Notes: generated by a model from the letters alone, not told the origin. Shown: positions 51,642-61,026, counted from the first letter of the stretch. The stretch is DNA of 64,000 nt from Anaerolineales bacterium (GCA_025808555.1 CP075526.1:310001-374000), one strand, 5' to 3'. A program made the numbers and translations.

Positions 51642-52337
51642 ATGGACCACTTCCGCAACGTCTACACAAACAAAGCCGCCGCGTACCATGAGCTGATTGC
51701 CGCCGAGGATGCCGACGGCAATCTGTTGCCCACGCTGCAAGCCATCGCGCCGCTGGCAGGTGCCCGTGTGTTGGATCTAGGTAGCGGCAGCGGGCGCATT
51801 CCGCTGCTTCTGCGCGGCCTGGGCTGTAAGATCATCGCATCTGACCTGCATCACGCCATGCTGCTTGAGCAGAAGGAGCAGATGCGATTGGTGAACGGAA
51901 ACTGGGCTTTGGTGCAGGCCGATGGCCGCGCTACGTCCTTCGCCAGAGGTTGGGCGGATATGGTGACCGCTGGCTGGGCCTTCGGTCACCTGGTGGGCTG
52001 GTATGCGGACGCCTGGCAGCAGCACGCCGGCCGCGCCATAGCCGAAATGCAACGCCTGGCCAAGCCAGGGGGCACGCTGATCATCATGGAAACGCTGGGC
52101 ACTGGCGTGCTGGAGCCTGCTCCCCCGCATGCGGGCCTGGCTGCCTACTACGCCTGGCTGGAGAACGAGCACGGCTTCGTGCGCACCACCGTTGCCACCG
52201 ACTACGACTTTGGTAGCGTGGAACGCGCTGCGGAGCTGTGCAGTTTCTTCTTCGGCGAGGAGTTGGCCGAGCGCGTGCGTGCCAACGACTGGCGCCGCGT
52301 GCCGGAATTTACTGGCGTGTGGAGCAGGAGGTACTAG
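51642..52337 (+). CDS. Class I SAM-dependent methyltransferase
   Basis: A 231-residue methyltransferase. Motif I is VLDLGSGSGRIPLLLRGLG near residues 43-61; the acidic end of strand 2 is IIASDLHHAML; motif IV-like ADMVTAGWAFGHLVGW is near 106-121. It resembles small-molecule methyltransferases of the Methyltransf_11/25 type; the substrate is unknown. It probably shares the transcript with the homocysteine methyltransferase 49 bp upstream, or uses a weak TAAAAAT box close to its ATG. Confidence 0.85.
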   Translation: MDHFRNVYTNKAAAYHELIAAEDADGNLLPTLQAIAPLAGARVLDLGSGSGRIPLLLRGLGCKIIASDLHHAMLLEQKEQMRLVNGNWALVQADGRATSFARGWADMVTAGWAFGHLVGWYADAWQQHAGRAIAEMQRLAKPGGTLIIMETLGTGVLEPAPPHAGLAAYYAWLENEHGFVRTTVATDYDFGSVERAAELCSFFFGEELAERVRANDWRRVPEFTGVWSRRY

Positions 52338-52730
52338 ATGTCAAAGAGTAAAGATCAATCTCCTCGCGGCCATGAAGATATTAAACTGCTAGGAAATCTC
52401 CTGTCCGAACAAATCCATATAACATGGCAAAGCTTCATTCTGCAAGGTTCATACTTATCGACATTCTTCAGAGATAATACATGGAATTTTGTTTGGTAGT
52501 TTATACATGCTGGGACTGACACAGCCTAATAAAGAGCCTACTCGCGACTTAGAATTATTTGAAAAGAATATTGCAAATCAGCTTATAACGATTCTTTTTC
52601 ATTGAACTTCTGTTTATCCGCAACAATTCAGACGTTTGATAACGTTTACGGATTTGAAGAAGGAGAACAAAGAAGCAAAACTTGCATAGCGCAGATGGAG
52701 AAGATTGAATGGCTCAGCAAAAAATCTTAG
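52338..52730 (+). pseudogene. AT-rich decayed gene in three frame pieces
   Basis: Three adjoining pieces look coding but are not in one frame. 52338-52499 encodes 53 residues (starting MSKSKDQSPRGHEDIKLLGN), immediately after the methyltransferase stop. 52507-52605 encodes 32 residues (NKEPTRDLELFEKN). 52626-52730 encodes FDNVYGFEEGEQRSKT and ends at TAG. Base composition is far more AT-rich than on either side. I read this as a transferred gene that has lost its frame; the first piece could still be a real 53-residue protein. No homologue recognised. Convergent with mutS, overlapping its stop by 4 bp. Confidence 0.45.
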
Positions 52731-55306
52731 GTGTTTCTTGTATCAAGCCTCCCTTTCCACTCCGAAAGCTTGTTCAACGCCTCGATCGGCGAAAGGCCGT
52801 CCACGTCCAGCTTCTTGAGCTCCTCCACTAACGGATGCTCGAGGGCGAACAGCGGCGCCTGCTGTTCGCTAGCCTGCAGCCCAGCCGTCGGCTGCTGCCC
52901 ATTCGACTCCAGCTCGGCCAGGATCTGCTGCGCGCGCTGCAGCACGGGACGTGGCAGCCCGGCCAGCTCGCCCACATGGATCCCGTACGAACGGTCAGCC
53001 CCGCCCGGGATGATCTTGTGTAGAAAAACCACAGTACCCTCCCCTTCACTGACTGCCACGTTGTAATTGCGCACGCCGGGCAGGCTGGCGGCCAGCGCGG
53101 TCAGCTCATGATAATGCGTAGCGAACAGCGTGCGCGCTTTAAGCCGCGGCTCGCTGTGGATATGCTCGATGACTGCCCAGGCAATGGAAAGCCCATCGTA
53201 GGTGCTGGTGCCGCGCCCGATCTCATCCAGAATGAGCAGGCTGCGCGCGGTGGCATGGTTGAGGATGCTGGCGGTCTCGACCATCTCGACCATGAAGGTG
53301 GAATGCCCGGCGTGGATCTCGTCCTGTGCGCCGATGCGGGTGAAGATGCGGTCCACCAGGCCGATGCGAGCGCTCTCGGCAGGCACAAAGCTGCCCATCT
53401 GGGCCAGCAGCACGATCAGGGCCCCCTGGCGCAGATAGGTTGATTTGCCGCTCATGTTGGGGCCGGTGATCAGGCGCACGCACTCGCCATCCTCGAAGAC
53501 AGTGTCATTGGGCACAAAGCGTTCCTGAGCGGGCAGCAGGCGCTCCACCACCGGATGGCGCCCGGCGGTAATTTCCAACACCCGGCTGTCTTCAACGACC
53601 GGGCGCACATAGCCCATCAGCGCGGCCACCTCGGCCAGCGCAGCCAGCACATCCAGCGTGGCCAGCGCACGCGCGCTGACCAGCAGGGGCGCGGCACTGG
53701 CGGCCAACTGGCTGCACAGCTCCTTGAACAAGCGCGCCTCCACCGCAAGGATGCGCTCCTCGGCATTGAGCACTTGCGTTTCAACGTCTTTCATTTCCGG
53801 AGTGATATAGCGCTCAGCATTGACCAACGTCTGCTTGCGGATGTACTCTGCCGGCAGATTGCCATCATCCTTGGCCTTGGTGACTTCAATGTAATAGCCG
53901 TGCACTTTGTTGTAGCCCACCTTGAGCGACTTGATGCCAGTCCGCTCGCGCTCGGCGGCTTCCAGGTTGGCGATCCAATCACGCGCATGGCTGGTGGCGG
54001 CCATCAGTTCGTCCAACTCAGCGGCGTAGCCTGCCCGGATGACACCCATGTGGCCGAGCACGGCCGGCGGTTCGTCAGCCAGGGCGGACTGGAGAAGCTT
54101 CAACTCTGCGGCGCATTCAGACAAGCCTTGCAATAAACTCGCCGCGGGCGATTTAGAGCCAACCAGCTTCAGCACCGCCGGCAGTGCTTCCAACGTGCTG
54201 CGCATGGCGGCCAGGTCGCGCGGCTGGGCTGTGCCGCCCAACATACGGTTGACCAAACGCTCCAGGTCACCCAGTGGCTTGAGCGCCGTGCGCAGCTCGG
54301 CGCGGCGCATGCCGTCGCCATGCAGCCAGGCTACGCCCTCCTGGCGGGCGTGGATGGAATCCAGGTCCAAGAGCGGCTTGCCCACCCATTGGCGCAGCAG
54401 ACGGCGCCCCATCGGCGTGATGGCACGGTCCAGCGTGCCCAGCAGCGAGCCGGCCAGCTCGCCGCGCAGGGTCTCAGTCAGCTCCAGATTGCGCCGCGCC
54501 GAGGCGTCCAGGTTCATGAATTCGTCCAGCGTATAAGCGCGTAAGCTGCTGAGCAGGCTCAGGCTGGCGGGTTGCGTCTCCTGCACATATTGCAGCAACG
54601 CCCCGGCAGCACGCGCCGCCAGCGGGCGCTCCTCCAGCCCATAGCTCTTCAGGCTCTTTGCTTTGAAATGAGCCAGCAGCGAATCCTGGGCGCGAGCCGG
54701 CTCAAAGCGGTAGCCGGGCCAGGGGCTGCCATGGCCGGGCAAGCCGGCCAGGTCGAGCCCATTCTCAATATGTAAGATCTCAGCAGGCGCCAGGCGGCCC
54801 AATTCGGCGCGCAGGGTGGCCGCGTCCAGCTCGGTGGCGGCGAACTCGCCGGTGGTCAGGTCAGCATAGGCCAGGCCGGCGCGACCCTCATGCACCAGGG
54901 CGGCGGCCAGGTAATTGTTGCCATCGCCAGGCAGCAAACCAGGCTCCACCACGGTGCCGGGGGTGACGATGCGGACGACTTCGCGCGGCATCAGGCCCTT
55001 GATGGGTTCTGTCCCCACCTGCTCACAGATGGCCACATGGTGACCGCGCTCGATCAGGCGGGCCAGGTAGCTCTCGGCGGCGTGGTGGGGCACGCCGGCC
55101 ATCGGCACACGCGCCCCTTTGGCGACATTGCGCGAGGTGAGCACAATGTCCAGCTCGCGCGCCACCAGCTCAGCATCTTCGTCAAAGGTCTCGTAAAAAT
55201 CGCCCAGGCGGAAGAACAAAATCGCCCCAGGGTGCTGGCGCTTGATATCCAGATATTGCTGGCGTACCGGGGTGATGTTCTCGTTCAGCGAGCCTTCGCT
55301 GCTCAT
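52727..55306 (-). CDS. mutS: DNA mismatch repair protein MutS
   Basis: An 859-residue MutS1. The mismatch-contacting Phe is in FFRLGDFYETF near residue 32. The clamp and lever regions are in the middle. The ABC-type ATPase has Walker A GPNMSGKSTYLRQ near 617 and DEIGRGTSTYDG near 695; the helix-turn-helix dimerisation end includes KLDVDGLSPIEALNKL. I chose ATG at 55306 (SSEGSLNENITPVRQQYL follows) because TAGAAT lies 7 nt upstream, and the extra 28 residues from 55390 look non-homologous. No mutL is nearby. Confidence 0.96.
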   Translation of the reverse strand: MSSEGSLNENITPVRQQYLDIKRQHPGAILFFRLGDFYETFDEDAELVARELDIVLTSRNVAKGARVPMAGVPHHAAESYLARLIERGHHVAICEQVGTEPIKGLMPREVVRIVTPGTVVEPGLLPGDGNNYLAAALVHEGRAGLAYADLTTGEFAATELDAATLRAELGRLAPAEILHIENGLDLAGLPGHGSPWPGYRFEPARAQDSLLAHFKAKSLKSYGLEERPLAARAAGALLQYVQETQPASLSLLSSLRAYTLDEFMNLDASARRNLELTETLRGELAGSLLGTLDRAITPMGRRLLRQWVGKPLLDLDSIHARQEGVAWLHGDGMRRAELRTALKPLGDLERLVNRMLGGTAQPRDLAAMRSTLEALPAVLKLVGSKSPAASLLQGLSECAAELKLLQSALADEPPAVLGHMGVIRAGYAAELDELMAATSHARDWIANLEAAERERTGIKSLKVGYNKVHGYYIEVTKAKDDGNLPAEYIRKQTLVNAERYITPEMKDVETQVLNAEERILAVEARLFKELCSQLAASAAPLLVSARALATLDVLAALAEVAALMGYVRPVVEDSRVLEITAGRHPVVERLLPAQERFVPNDTVFEDGECVRLITGPNMSGKSTYLRQGALIVLLAQMGSFVPAESARIGLVDRIFTRIGAQDEIHAGHSTFMVEMVETASILNHATARSLLILDEIGRGTSTYDGLSIAWAVIEHIHSEPRLKARTLFATHYHELTALAASLPGVRNYNVAVSEGEGTVVFLHKIIPGGADRSYGIHVGELAGLPRPVLQRAQQILAELESNGQQPTAGLQASEQQAPLFALEHPLVEELKKLDVDGLSPIEALNKLSEWKGRLDTRNT

Positions 55307-55313
55307 GGGCGAA

Positions 55314-55319
55314 ATTCTA
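55314..55319 (-). promoter_or_regulatory. -10 box of mutS, leaderless arrangement
   Basis: TAGAAT on the minus strand, 7 nt before the ATG at 55306. Confidence 0.5.
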
Positions 55320-55405
55320 ACCGTTGAAAGCAGTCCACAGCTAAGCCCAGATATCGAAACCGATTCATCACTCTGAGCATCTGGGTTCACCTGCGGAAAA
55401 AGCCT

Positions 55406-55411
55406 TATAAT
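55406..55411 (+). promoter_or_regulatory. -10 box of the ABC ATPase gene, with ordinary leader
   Basis: TATAAT, 37 nt before the ATG; ACGGAGG at 55434-55440 is a good ribosome binding site. A half copy of R4 (CATCTGGGTTCACCTGCGG) lies just upstream. Confidence 0.6.
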
Positions 55412-55448
55412 CCGATCACTATATTCTTGAGAAACGGAGGTTCAGACA

Positions 55449-56546
55449 ATGGCAAGCGTAACGTATGACCATGTAGTAAAGCGTTTCGGAGATGTCCTCG
55501 CTGTAAACGACTTGAATATTCACGTAGAGGACAAAGAATTTTTGGTGCTGGTGGGCCCATCCGGCTGTGGCAAGTCCACCGCCCTGCGCCTGTTGGCCGG
55601 CCTGGAGGAGATCTCCTCCGGCGAGATCCGCATCGGTGACCGGGTAGTCAATGACCTGGCGCCCAAAGACCGTGACATCGCCATGGTGTTCCAATCCTAT
55701 GCACTGTATCCGCACATGTCGGTCTTTGACAACATGGCCTTTGGTCTGCGCCTCCGTAAGATGGAAAAAGCCGAGATCAAGCGCCGGGTAGACAACGCCG
55801 CCGCCATCCTGGGCATCCAGGAGCTGCTGCAGCGCAAGCCGCGCCAGCTCTCCGGCGGCCAGCGCCAGCGTGTGGCCGTGGGCCGCGCCATCGTGCGTGA
55901 GCCCAACGTCTTCCTGCTCGACGAGCCGCTCTCCAACCTGGATGCCAAGCTGCGCGTGCAAACCCGCGCCCAGATCAGCAAGCTGCACCAGGACCTGCAG
56001 ACCACCTTCATTTACGTGACCCATGACCAGGTGGAGGCCATGACCATGGCCACTCGCATCGCGGTGATGAACCACGGCGTGCTGCAGCAGATCGACACCC
56101 CCCACAACCTGTACGAGCGCCCGGCCAACAAGTTCGTGGCCGGCTTCATCGGTTCGCCCGCGATGAACTTCTTTGACGCCAAGCTGGTGAAAGATGGCGG
56201 CAAGCTGGTGGCCGATGCAGGCGCATTCCAGGTGGAAGCGCCCAAGGGCAACAAGGCCGCTGAGGCGTATGCCGGCAAAGCCGTGACCCTGGGCATCCGC
56301 CCAGAAGACATCCACAACGCCAAGTTCACCCCGGCCGACATCACCCCGGCCCAGGTGGAAGCCAAGGTGGATATCGTCGAGCTGATGGGTAACGAGATCG
56401 TGGCCTACCTCAAAGCAGCCGACACAGACTTCGTGGCCCGCGTTGACCCCCGCTCCGAGTACAAGGTGGGCGACAAGGCCCAGGTGGTGTTCAACACCAG
56501 CAACCTGCACCTGTTCGACAAGGAAACCGAGCAGGCCATCCGGTAA
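55449..56546 (+). CDS. ABC transporter ATP-binding protein, MalK/UgpC type
   Basis: A 365-residue ATPase of carbohydrate-uptake (CUT1) systems. Walker A GPSGCGKST is near residue 36; the signature LSGGQRQRVAVGRAIV is near 133; Walker B FLLDEPLSNLD is near 155; the H-loop lies in YVTHDQVEAMTMA. The C-terminal TOBE/regulatory domain (about 240-365) is typical of MalK. No permease or binding protein is adjacent, so it probably serves several sugar transporters, as MsmK and UgpC relatives do. It has a clear promoter, leader and terminator, forming a monocistronic unit. Confidence 0.94.
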   Translation: MASVTYDHVVKRFGDVLAVNDLNIHVEDKEFLVLVGPSGCGKSTALRLLAGLEEISSGEIRIGDRVVNDLAPKDRDIAMVFQSYALYPHMSVFDNMAFGLRLRKMEKAEIKRRVDNAAAILGIQELLQRKPRQLSGGQRQRVAVGRAIVREPNVFLLDEPLSNLDAKLRVQTRAQISKLHQDLQTTFIYVTHDQVEAMTMATRIAVMNHGVLQQIDTPHNLYERPANKFVAGFIGSPAMNFFDAKLVKDGGKLVADAGAFQVEAPKGNKAAEAYAGKAVTLGIRPEDIHNAKFTPADITPAQVEAKVDIVELMGNEIVAYLKAADTDFVARVDPRSEYKVGDKAQVVFNTSNLHLFDKETEQAIR

Positions 56547-56565
56547 GCTGTATCATTTGTGATAC

Positions 56566-56602
56566 AAAAGGCGTAATGCGCTTTGCGCATTACGCCTTTT
56601 TT
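56566..56602 (+). terminator. Rho-independent terminator after the ABC ATPase gene
   Basis: AAAAGGCGTAATGCGC-TTT-GCGCATTACGCCTTTT then TT; a perfect 16-bp stem. A smaller palindrome GTATCA...TGATAC (56550-56565) precedes it. Confidence 0.95.
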
Positions 56603-56641
56603 GTTGGCAACAACACTTGGTAAAAACAAGAGGAATTCTTT

Positions 56642-57850
56642 ATGCCTTACGATTACGTCCCTGACCTGCTTGTAAAATCCACCAGCAAGATCGTCTTGCT
56701 GATATTGGACGGGCTCGGCGGCCTGCCGCTGGTGCCCGGCGGCCCCACTACGCTCGAGGCGGCGCAGACTCCCAATCTGGATAAGCTCGCCGCCGAGGGC
56801 ACCCTGGGCCGCACCATCCCGGTGCGCCACGGCATCACCCCCGGCTCCGGCCCGGCCCACCTGGCCCTGTTCGGCTACGACCCGCTGCACTACCCCGTGG
56901 GCCGCGGCGTGATGGAAGCGCTGGGCGTGGGCCTGGAAGTTGGCCCGGGCGCGGTGGCGGCCCGCGGCAACTTCTGCACGCTGGACGCCGACGGCAACAT
57001 CACGGACCGCCGCGCCGGGCGCATCTCCTCCGAAGAAGCCGCGCCCATCGTGGAGCAACTCAAGACGATCGCGATCCCCGGCGTGAAAATCGAAGTGCGC
57101 CACGTCAAGGAGTACCGCTTCGCGGTGGTCATTCACGGCGATGGCCTGCAGGGCGAGATCGACGATACCGACCCGCAGGTGACCGGCGTCAAGCCGCTGC
57201 CAGCGGTGGCGCGCGAGGCCGGCTCTGCTAAAACGGCCGAACTGTTCAATCAATGGGTAAGCGAGGCGCACAAAGTGATGGCCGGCCAGCCCAAAGCCAA
57301 TGGCATTACCCTGCGCGGCTTCGGCGGCGACCCACAGCTACCCAGCTATCAGGACGCCTACGGCCTTAAGGCCGCCTGCGTGGCGGTGTACCCGATGTAT
57401 CGCGGCGTTTCCAAGCTGGTGGGCATGCAAACCATCCTGTTCGACGGTGAAAGCCCGGCCGACGAGTTCGCCGCGGCCGCCAAGGTCTGGGACGACTATG
57501 ACTTTCTCTTCATCCACATCAAGAAGACCGACAGCATGGGCGAGGACGGCAACTTTGATGGCAAGGTCAAGGTGATCGAAAGCGTGGACCAGGCGTTGCC
57601 CGTCCTGCTGGCGCTCAAGCCAGACGTGCTCATGGTCACGGGCGACCACAGCACACCGGTGAAGATGCGCGCCCACTCGTGGCATCCGGTGCCGCTACTG
57701 TTCTGGGCGCCGGAGCGCGGCCTGCCGGATGAGCAGACCCGCTTCGGCGAACGCGCTTGCATGCAGGGCGGCCTGGGCACCATCCCGGCCACCGAACTGA
57801 TGGCTCTGGCCCTGGCTCATGCCGGCCGACTGGAAAAATTCGGGGCGTAG
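56642..57850 (+). CDS. apgM: 2,3-bisphosphoglycerate-independent phosphoglycerate mutase, archaeal type
   Basis: A 402-residue alkaline-phosphatase-superfamily mutase interconverting 3- and 2-phosphoglycerate. The N-terminal metal site is LLILDGLGG near residues 21-29. The phospho-Ser region GSGPAHLALFGYDP lies near 63-76, where many relatives have Asp-Thr instead of Gly-Pro after Ser. C-terminal metal ligands are in VTGDHSTPVKMRAHSWHPVP near 325-345. GAGG precedes the ATG. The archaeal-type enzyme is scattered in bacteria and frequent in Chloroflexota. Confidence 0.93.
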   Translation: MPYDYVPDLLVKSTSKIVLLILDGLGGLPLVPGGPTTLEAAQTPNLDKLAAEGTLGRTIPVRHGITPGSGPAHLALFGYDPLHYPVGRGVMEALGVGLEVGPGAVAARGNFCTLDADGNITDRRAGRISSEEAAPIVEQLKTIAIPGVKIEVRHVKEYRFAVVIHGDGLQGEIDDTDPQVTGVKPLPAVAREAGSAKTAELFNQWVSEAHKVMAGQPKANGITLRGFGGDPQLPSYQDAYGLKAACVAVYPMYRGVSKLVGMQTILFDGESPADEFAAAAKVWDDYDFLFIHIKKTDSMGEDGNFDGKVKVIESVDQALPVLLALKPDVLMVTGDHSTPVKMRAHSWHPVPLLFWAPERGLPDEQTRFGERACMQGGLGTIPATELMALALAHAGRLEKFGA

Positions 57851-57936
57851 TACCTAGCAAACAGCGAATAGACTAAAGTGGGAATGGATACGGACATGAG
57901 GCTTAGAATTTCTTTTTATTTTTGGGGGTGTTTGAT

Positions 57937-58230
57937 ATGGCAAGGCTAGTCCGTACGCTGTTTATCTATGCTCCAGTGGCCTTCACCATTTTAGAATTGG
58001 CCAGACGAGTTGGCCCTGACTTACAGTCCCAAAATCACAACCACGTAATAGCGGCACTTGGTTGGGCTTGTTTTTGGCTTACAGTTGAGAGAGTTCAACA
58101 ACCAAATATAGTTGCTGATGGTGTAAATCCTAATCTAGAGCCGCCGTTCGATATTGACACTGGTCATCGCGTGTACTGGGTTGCCAGGTACTTTCTGTTG
58201 CTCAGAAACATGCGAACGTTTTGCCAGTAG
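57937..58230 (+). CDS. Unrecognised small protein, probably N-terminal part of a frameshifted gene
   Basis: A 97-residue frame with two hydrophobic segments (about residues 6-24 and 37-53), starting at ATG 57937 with a G-rich stretch upstream and TAGAAT at 57904-57909. Composition is AT-richer than its neighbours. Around 58186-58190 the reading RVYWVAR continues more naturally in the next frame (VLSVAQKHANVLPVEDTK), which runs straight into the downstream 158-residue frame. One missing base would join both into a protein of about 250 residues. No family recognised. Confidence 0.5.
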   Translation: MARLVRTLFIYAPVAFTILELARRVGPDLQSQNHNHVIAALGWACFWLTVERVQQPNIVADGVNPNLEPPFDIDTGHRVYWVARYFLLLRNMRTFCQ

Positions 58231-58697
58231 AGGACACTAAACCTTTGCATGTCCATATTGATTATTTTTCAACAGACTTAAGGCCGCGGAAGGGGATTAG
58301 TCACGAAAAACCATTTTGGTTCGACGGCCCTCCGGCTTCACGTGATTTTCCTAAAGGCCCACCCGTAGTCATAGCCGCAAACGGCAGTTTCGTAGGACTA
58401 TGCCTAATCTCACGCGAGATTGGTCAGAAAGGTTTACATGTATTCAGCTATGACAGTTATATAAGGCGAACTAAAAAGTTTGACCCATTCCGCCCAGAAT
58501 TTAAGATACTTGACAAGGAATTCTATGTGAGAGTCAAGATAACTTCCCCAACAGCCAGCCCTCTCCCGATCTGGGTGAAGATAATCGAAAAAGGAGAACA
58601 GGAGCATCCTGAATTTGATGTCCTGAATCCTTTACAGTCAATATGGCTTACGTTCAAATCAAGCTTTGGAAGACGAGAGAGCAAATACGAAGATTAA
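58221..58697 (+). CDS. Unrecognised protein, probably C-terminal part of a frameshifted gene
   Basis: A 158-residue beta-rich soluble frame (VHIDYFSTDLRPRKG, VVIAANGSFVGLCLI, FYVRVKI, LPIWVKIIEKGEQ). If independent it would start at TTG 58221 inside the preceding frame, without a ribosome binding site. More likely it is the cytosolic part of one membrane-anchored protein broken by a 1-nt deletion near 58188. AT-rich relative to the window; no homologue recognised. Confidence 0.5.
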   Translation: MPVEDTKPLHVHIDYFSTDLRPRKGISHEKPFWFDGPPASRDFPKGPPVVIAANGSFVGLCLISREIGQKGLHVFSYDSYIRRTKKFDPFRPEFKILDKEFYVRVKITSPTASPLPIWVKIIEKGEQEHPEFDVLNPLQSIWLTFKSSFGRRESKYED

Positions 58698-58821
58698 CAA
58701 GAAATGCATGGGGCACAGACGCAAAACTAACCATCGCGGAAAATCTGCTATTGCGAAGAGCACTCAAAGTTCGCGACGGCTTTCCTCGATTTTGTATATT
58801 GACTTGGTTACTGTTCTGCAT

Positions 58822-59466
58822 TTATCTCCGTCCAAACCCGCGCCACAACCCAATCCCACCCAGCAGCGACAGCCCGCCCAGCGCCAGGAACACATCCTGC
58901 CAGAAGCGCATGGGGAAGAGGCGGATGAGCGTGTCTGAGTACAAGAACAGCCAGCTATCGCCTTCAAAGAACACGCCGTGAAATTCGGTGAACAGCCAGT
59001 CAAAGCTCAACGCGATCAGCACCAGCAGCGCCAGAATGAGCGCAACGGTCAGCGCTCCGCCTTGCGCCAGGGCCGCCCGCAGCTGCGCCTGCAGGCCCAG
59101 GCGCCAGGCGGCGATGCTGATGCCCGCCAGCGCCATCAGCGCGCCCACCCACACCTTGAGCGCTTGCTGGGTCAGCATCTTGACGTCGTGCATGTGGCTG
59201 AGCTCGCGCTCGTTGTAGAGCGGCGTGCCGTCGTCAAAGGTCTGCTCACCTAAAAACGAGATGTCCTCATCGTTCAGCAAATAGTCCAAGGCCAGCGGGG
59301 CGTAGCGCAGGCGCTCGGCCTGGGTCATGCCGTACGGGTCCGCCGGGAAGCCCGGCATGTTGTATTCAATGTTGACGAACAGCGGCGTCAGCAGCAGGCG
59401 CGTGGCAGTCAGCACGATCACCACTGGCACCAGCAGCGGCACGACATAGCGGATCAAGAACTTCAT
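58822..59466 (-). CDS. DUF1461/TIGR01906-family integral membrane protein
   Basis: A 214-residue membrane protein. Helix 1 is at residues 5-27. A long external loop (30-100) carries the family signature AERLRYAPLALDYLLNDED and SHMHDVKMLTQQA; three further helices follow. The 50-residue C-terminal part has FHGVFFEGDSWLF. This matches the TIGR01906/DUF1461 family known from firmicutes and Chloroflexota, function unknown. The ATG overlaps the stop of the upstream membrane gene by 4 bp. Confidence 0.85.
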   Translation of the reverse strand: MKFLIRYVVPLLVPVVIVLTATRLLLTPLFVNIEYNMPGFPADPYGMTQAERLRYAPLALDYLLNDEDISFLGEQTFDDGTPLYNERELSHMHDVKMLTQQALKVWVGALMALAGISIAAWRLGLQAQLRAALAQGGALTVALILALLVLIALSFDWLFTEFHGVFFEGDSWLFLYSDTLIRLFPMRFWQDVFLALGGLSLLGGIGLWRGFGRR

Positions 59467-61019
59467 TGCAATTGCTCCACTTCTCCAGACAGCACAAAGC
59501 GCAGCACCATACTATTGATGATCCATTCGATCGGCGAGCGGTCGTCCGTCAATATCTCGCCGCCGGTGGGCGTCTCGCGGCGGTGCTCCAGCGTACGCTG
59601 CATGGCAGCCAACAACAGTGGATGGCTATCCGGGTTCGCCGCTAAGCGCGCATAGTTAGCTTGCAGGTCTTCAAAACGGGTGGGCTGCACCGTGGCGTAC
59701 ACCAGCGAATTGAACGTATCGGGAATATCCATCACGTGCACGCTGGCGAACACTTGCCCCAGCGTGGCGACCAGCGCATCGATCAGGCGGCGGTCATTCG
59801 GGGCGCGGCCCACATTGATGGCCAGCACGCCATCGTCCGTGAGACGCTGGCGACACAGGCTAAAGAATTCCACAGTGGTCAGATGCGGTGGAATATACGG
59901 CGGGCGGTAGGCATCGATCTCGATCAGCGAGTAGGTGCGCTCACTATGCTCCAGCCCCCAGCGCCCATCCACCGCCAATGCGGTGAGATTGGGCATCGTC
60001 ATGCCAAAATACTCGCGCCCCACCGCGATGATGTCGGGGTCAATCTCGTAGCCATCCATCGGCACGCCTTCGCCCAGCACAGCGGTGGCGCCGCGGGCGC
60101 TGGTGCCTGCCGCCAAGCCGATGATGGCGATGGCCGAGATGTCCTCAGGCTCGTAGCCCGCATTGAAAAACGGGCCAACCAGGAATTGCTCCCACGGCCC
60201 GCGGAAATCGAGCACATCCGGATGATAGATCGAATGCACACCCTGCCCTTCGTTCAGGCGCAGGTAGCGCACGCCGTTGAACTCCAGCACCTGGATGTAG
60301 TTGTAGGCCGTCTCGTCTTCATAGATCTGGCCAGTGGTCGCCTTCAGGTTTCCCTGCGCCCACACCGCGGCCAGCGCCGCCAATAGCAGCGGCAGCGCCA
60401 GCCAGCCGGCCGCTTTGCGCCAGCTGACCGAGAGCCCCAGCCCCACCAGCCCTACCGCCATCAGCGCGAAGCTGAAGATGAGGATGGTGACCGTGCTGCC
60501 ATAGACCGGGATCAGCACCAGCACCGGCAAAAAGGTGCCGATCACCGAGCCGAGGGTTGAGAAGGCATAGATGCGACCCGAGGTGCGGCCGGCCTCCTTC
60601 TGATCAGTGATGGCCAGACGAATAGCGAACGGGGAGGCCGTGCCCATCAGTGTGATGGGTACGATGAACAGCACCAGCACCGAGACCAACGCGCCGGCCA
60701 GCACGCCCACCTGCAACTGGTCGAAGGCGTCCGCCGCAGCGCGCAGCACCGGGCGCGCCACCAGCGGCACAATGCCGGCCGTGAAGCCGGCCCAGATCTG
60801 GATCTTGTAAAAGGTCTCGAAATGCGGCGAGCGATCAGCCCAGCGGCCGCCGATAAAGTAGCCCAGCGTGAGATAAATAAGAATCAGGCCAATGATGCTG
60901 GCCCACACCAGGTTGCTGGTGCCAAATACGTTACCCAGCAGGCGCGAGGCGGTCAGTTCGACGCCGAGCGTGGTGAGGCCAGAAGCGAATACGGCGAAGG
61001 TGAGATAGCGGCGGGTCAT
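59463..61019 (-). CDS. Membrane protein fused to spermidine-synthase-like domain
   Basis: A 518-residue fusion. Residues 1-235 hold seven to eight helices of the MFS-like 'spermidine synthase N-terminal' type, with ASGLTTLGVELTASRLLGNV at the start. Residues about 245-500 form a Rossmann methyltransferase-like domain related to polyamine aminopropyltransferases: AIIGLAAGTSARGATAVLG for the nucleotide loop, then ALAVDGRWGLEHSERTYSLI and DAYRPPYIPPHLTTVEFF. The usual catalytic DxxDP-type motif appears as IDAYRPP, so true aminopropyl transfer is uncertain. Leaderless-type promoter upstream. Confidence 0.85.
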   Translation of the reverse strand: MTRRYLTFAVFASGLTTLGVELTASRLLGNVFGTSNLVWASIIGLILIYLTLGYFIGGRWADRSPHFETFYKIQIWAGFTAGIVPLVARPVLRAAADAFDQLQVGVLAGALVSVLVLFIVPITLMGTASPFAIRLAITDQKEAGRTSGRIYAFSTLGSVIGTFLPVLVLIPVYGSTVTILIFSFALMAVGLVGLGLSVSWRKAAGWLALPLLLAALAAVWAQGNLKATTGQIYEDETAYNYIQVLEFNGVRYLRLNEGQGVHSIYHPDVLDFRGPWEQFLVGPFFNAGYEPEDISAIAIIGLAAGTSARGATAVLGEGVPMDGYEIDPDIIAVGREYFGMTMPNLTALAVDGRWGLEHSERTYSLIEIDAYRPPYIPPHLTTVEFFSLCRQRLTDDGVLAINVGRAPNDRRLIDALVATLGQVFASVHVMDIPDTFNSLVYATVQPTRFEDLQANYARLAANPDSHPLLLAAMQRTLEHRRETPTGGEILTDDRSPIEWIINSMVLRFVLSGEVEQLQ

Positions 61020-61026
61020 GGGGTGG

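Noticed and set aside
58643-58981. Plus-strand 112-residue frame overlapping the C-terminus of the 158-residue frame
   Set aside because: It begins inside the previous frame and continues antisense to the DUF1461 gene; no support for a separate gene.
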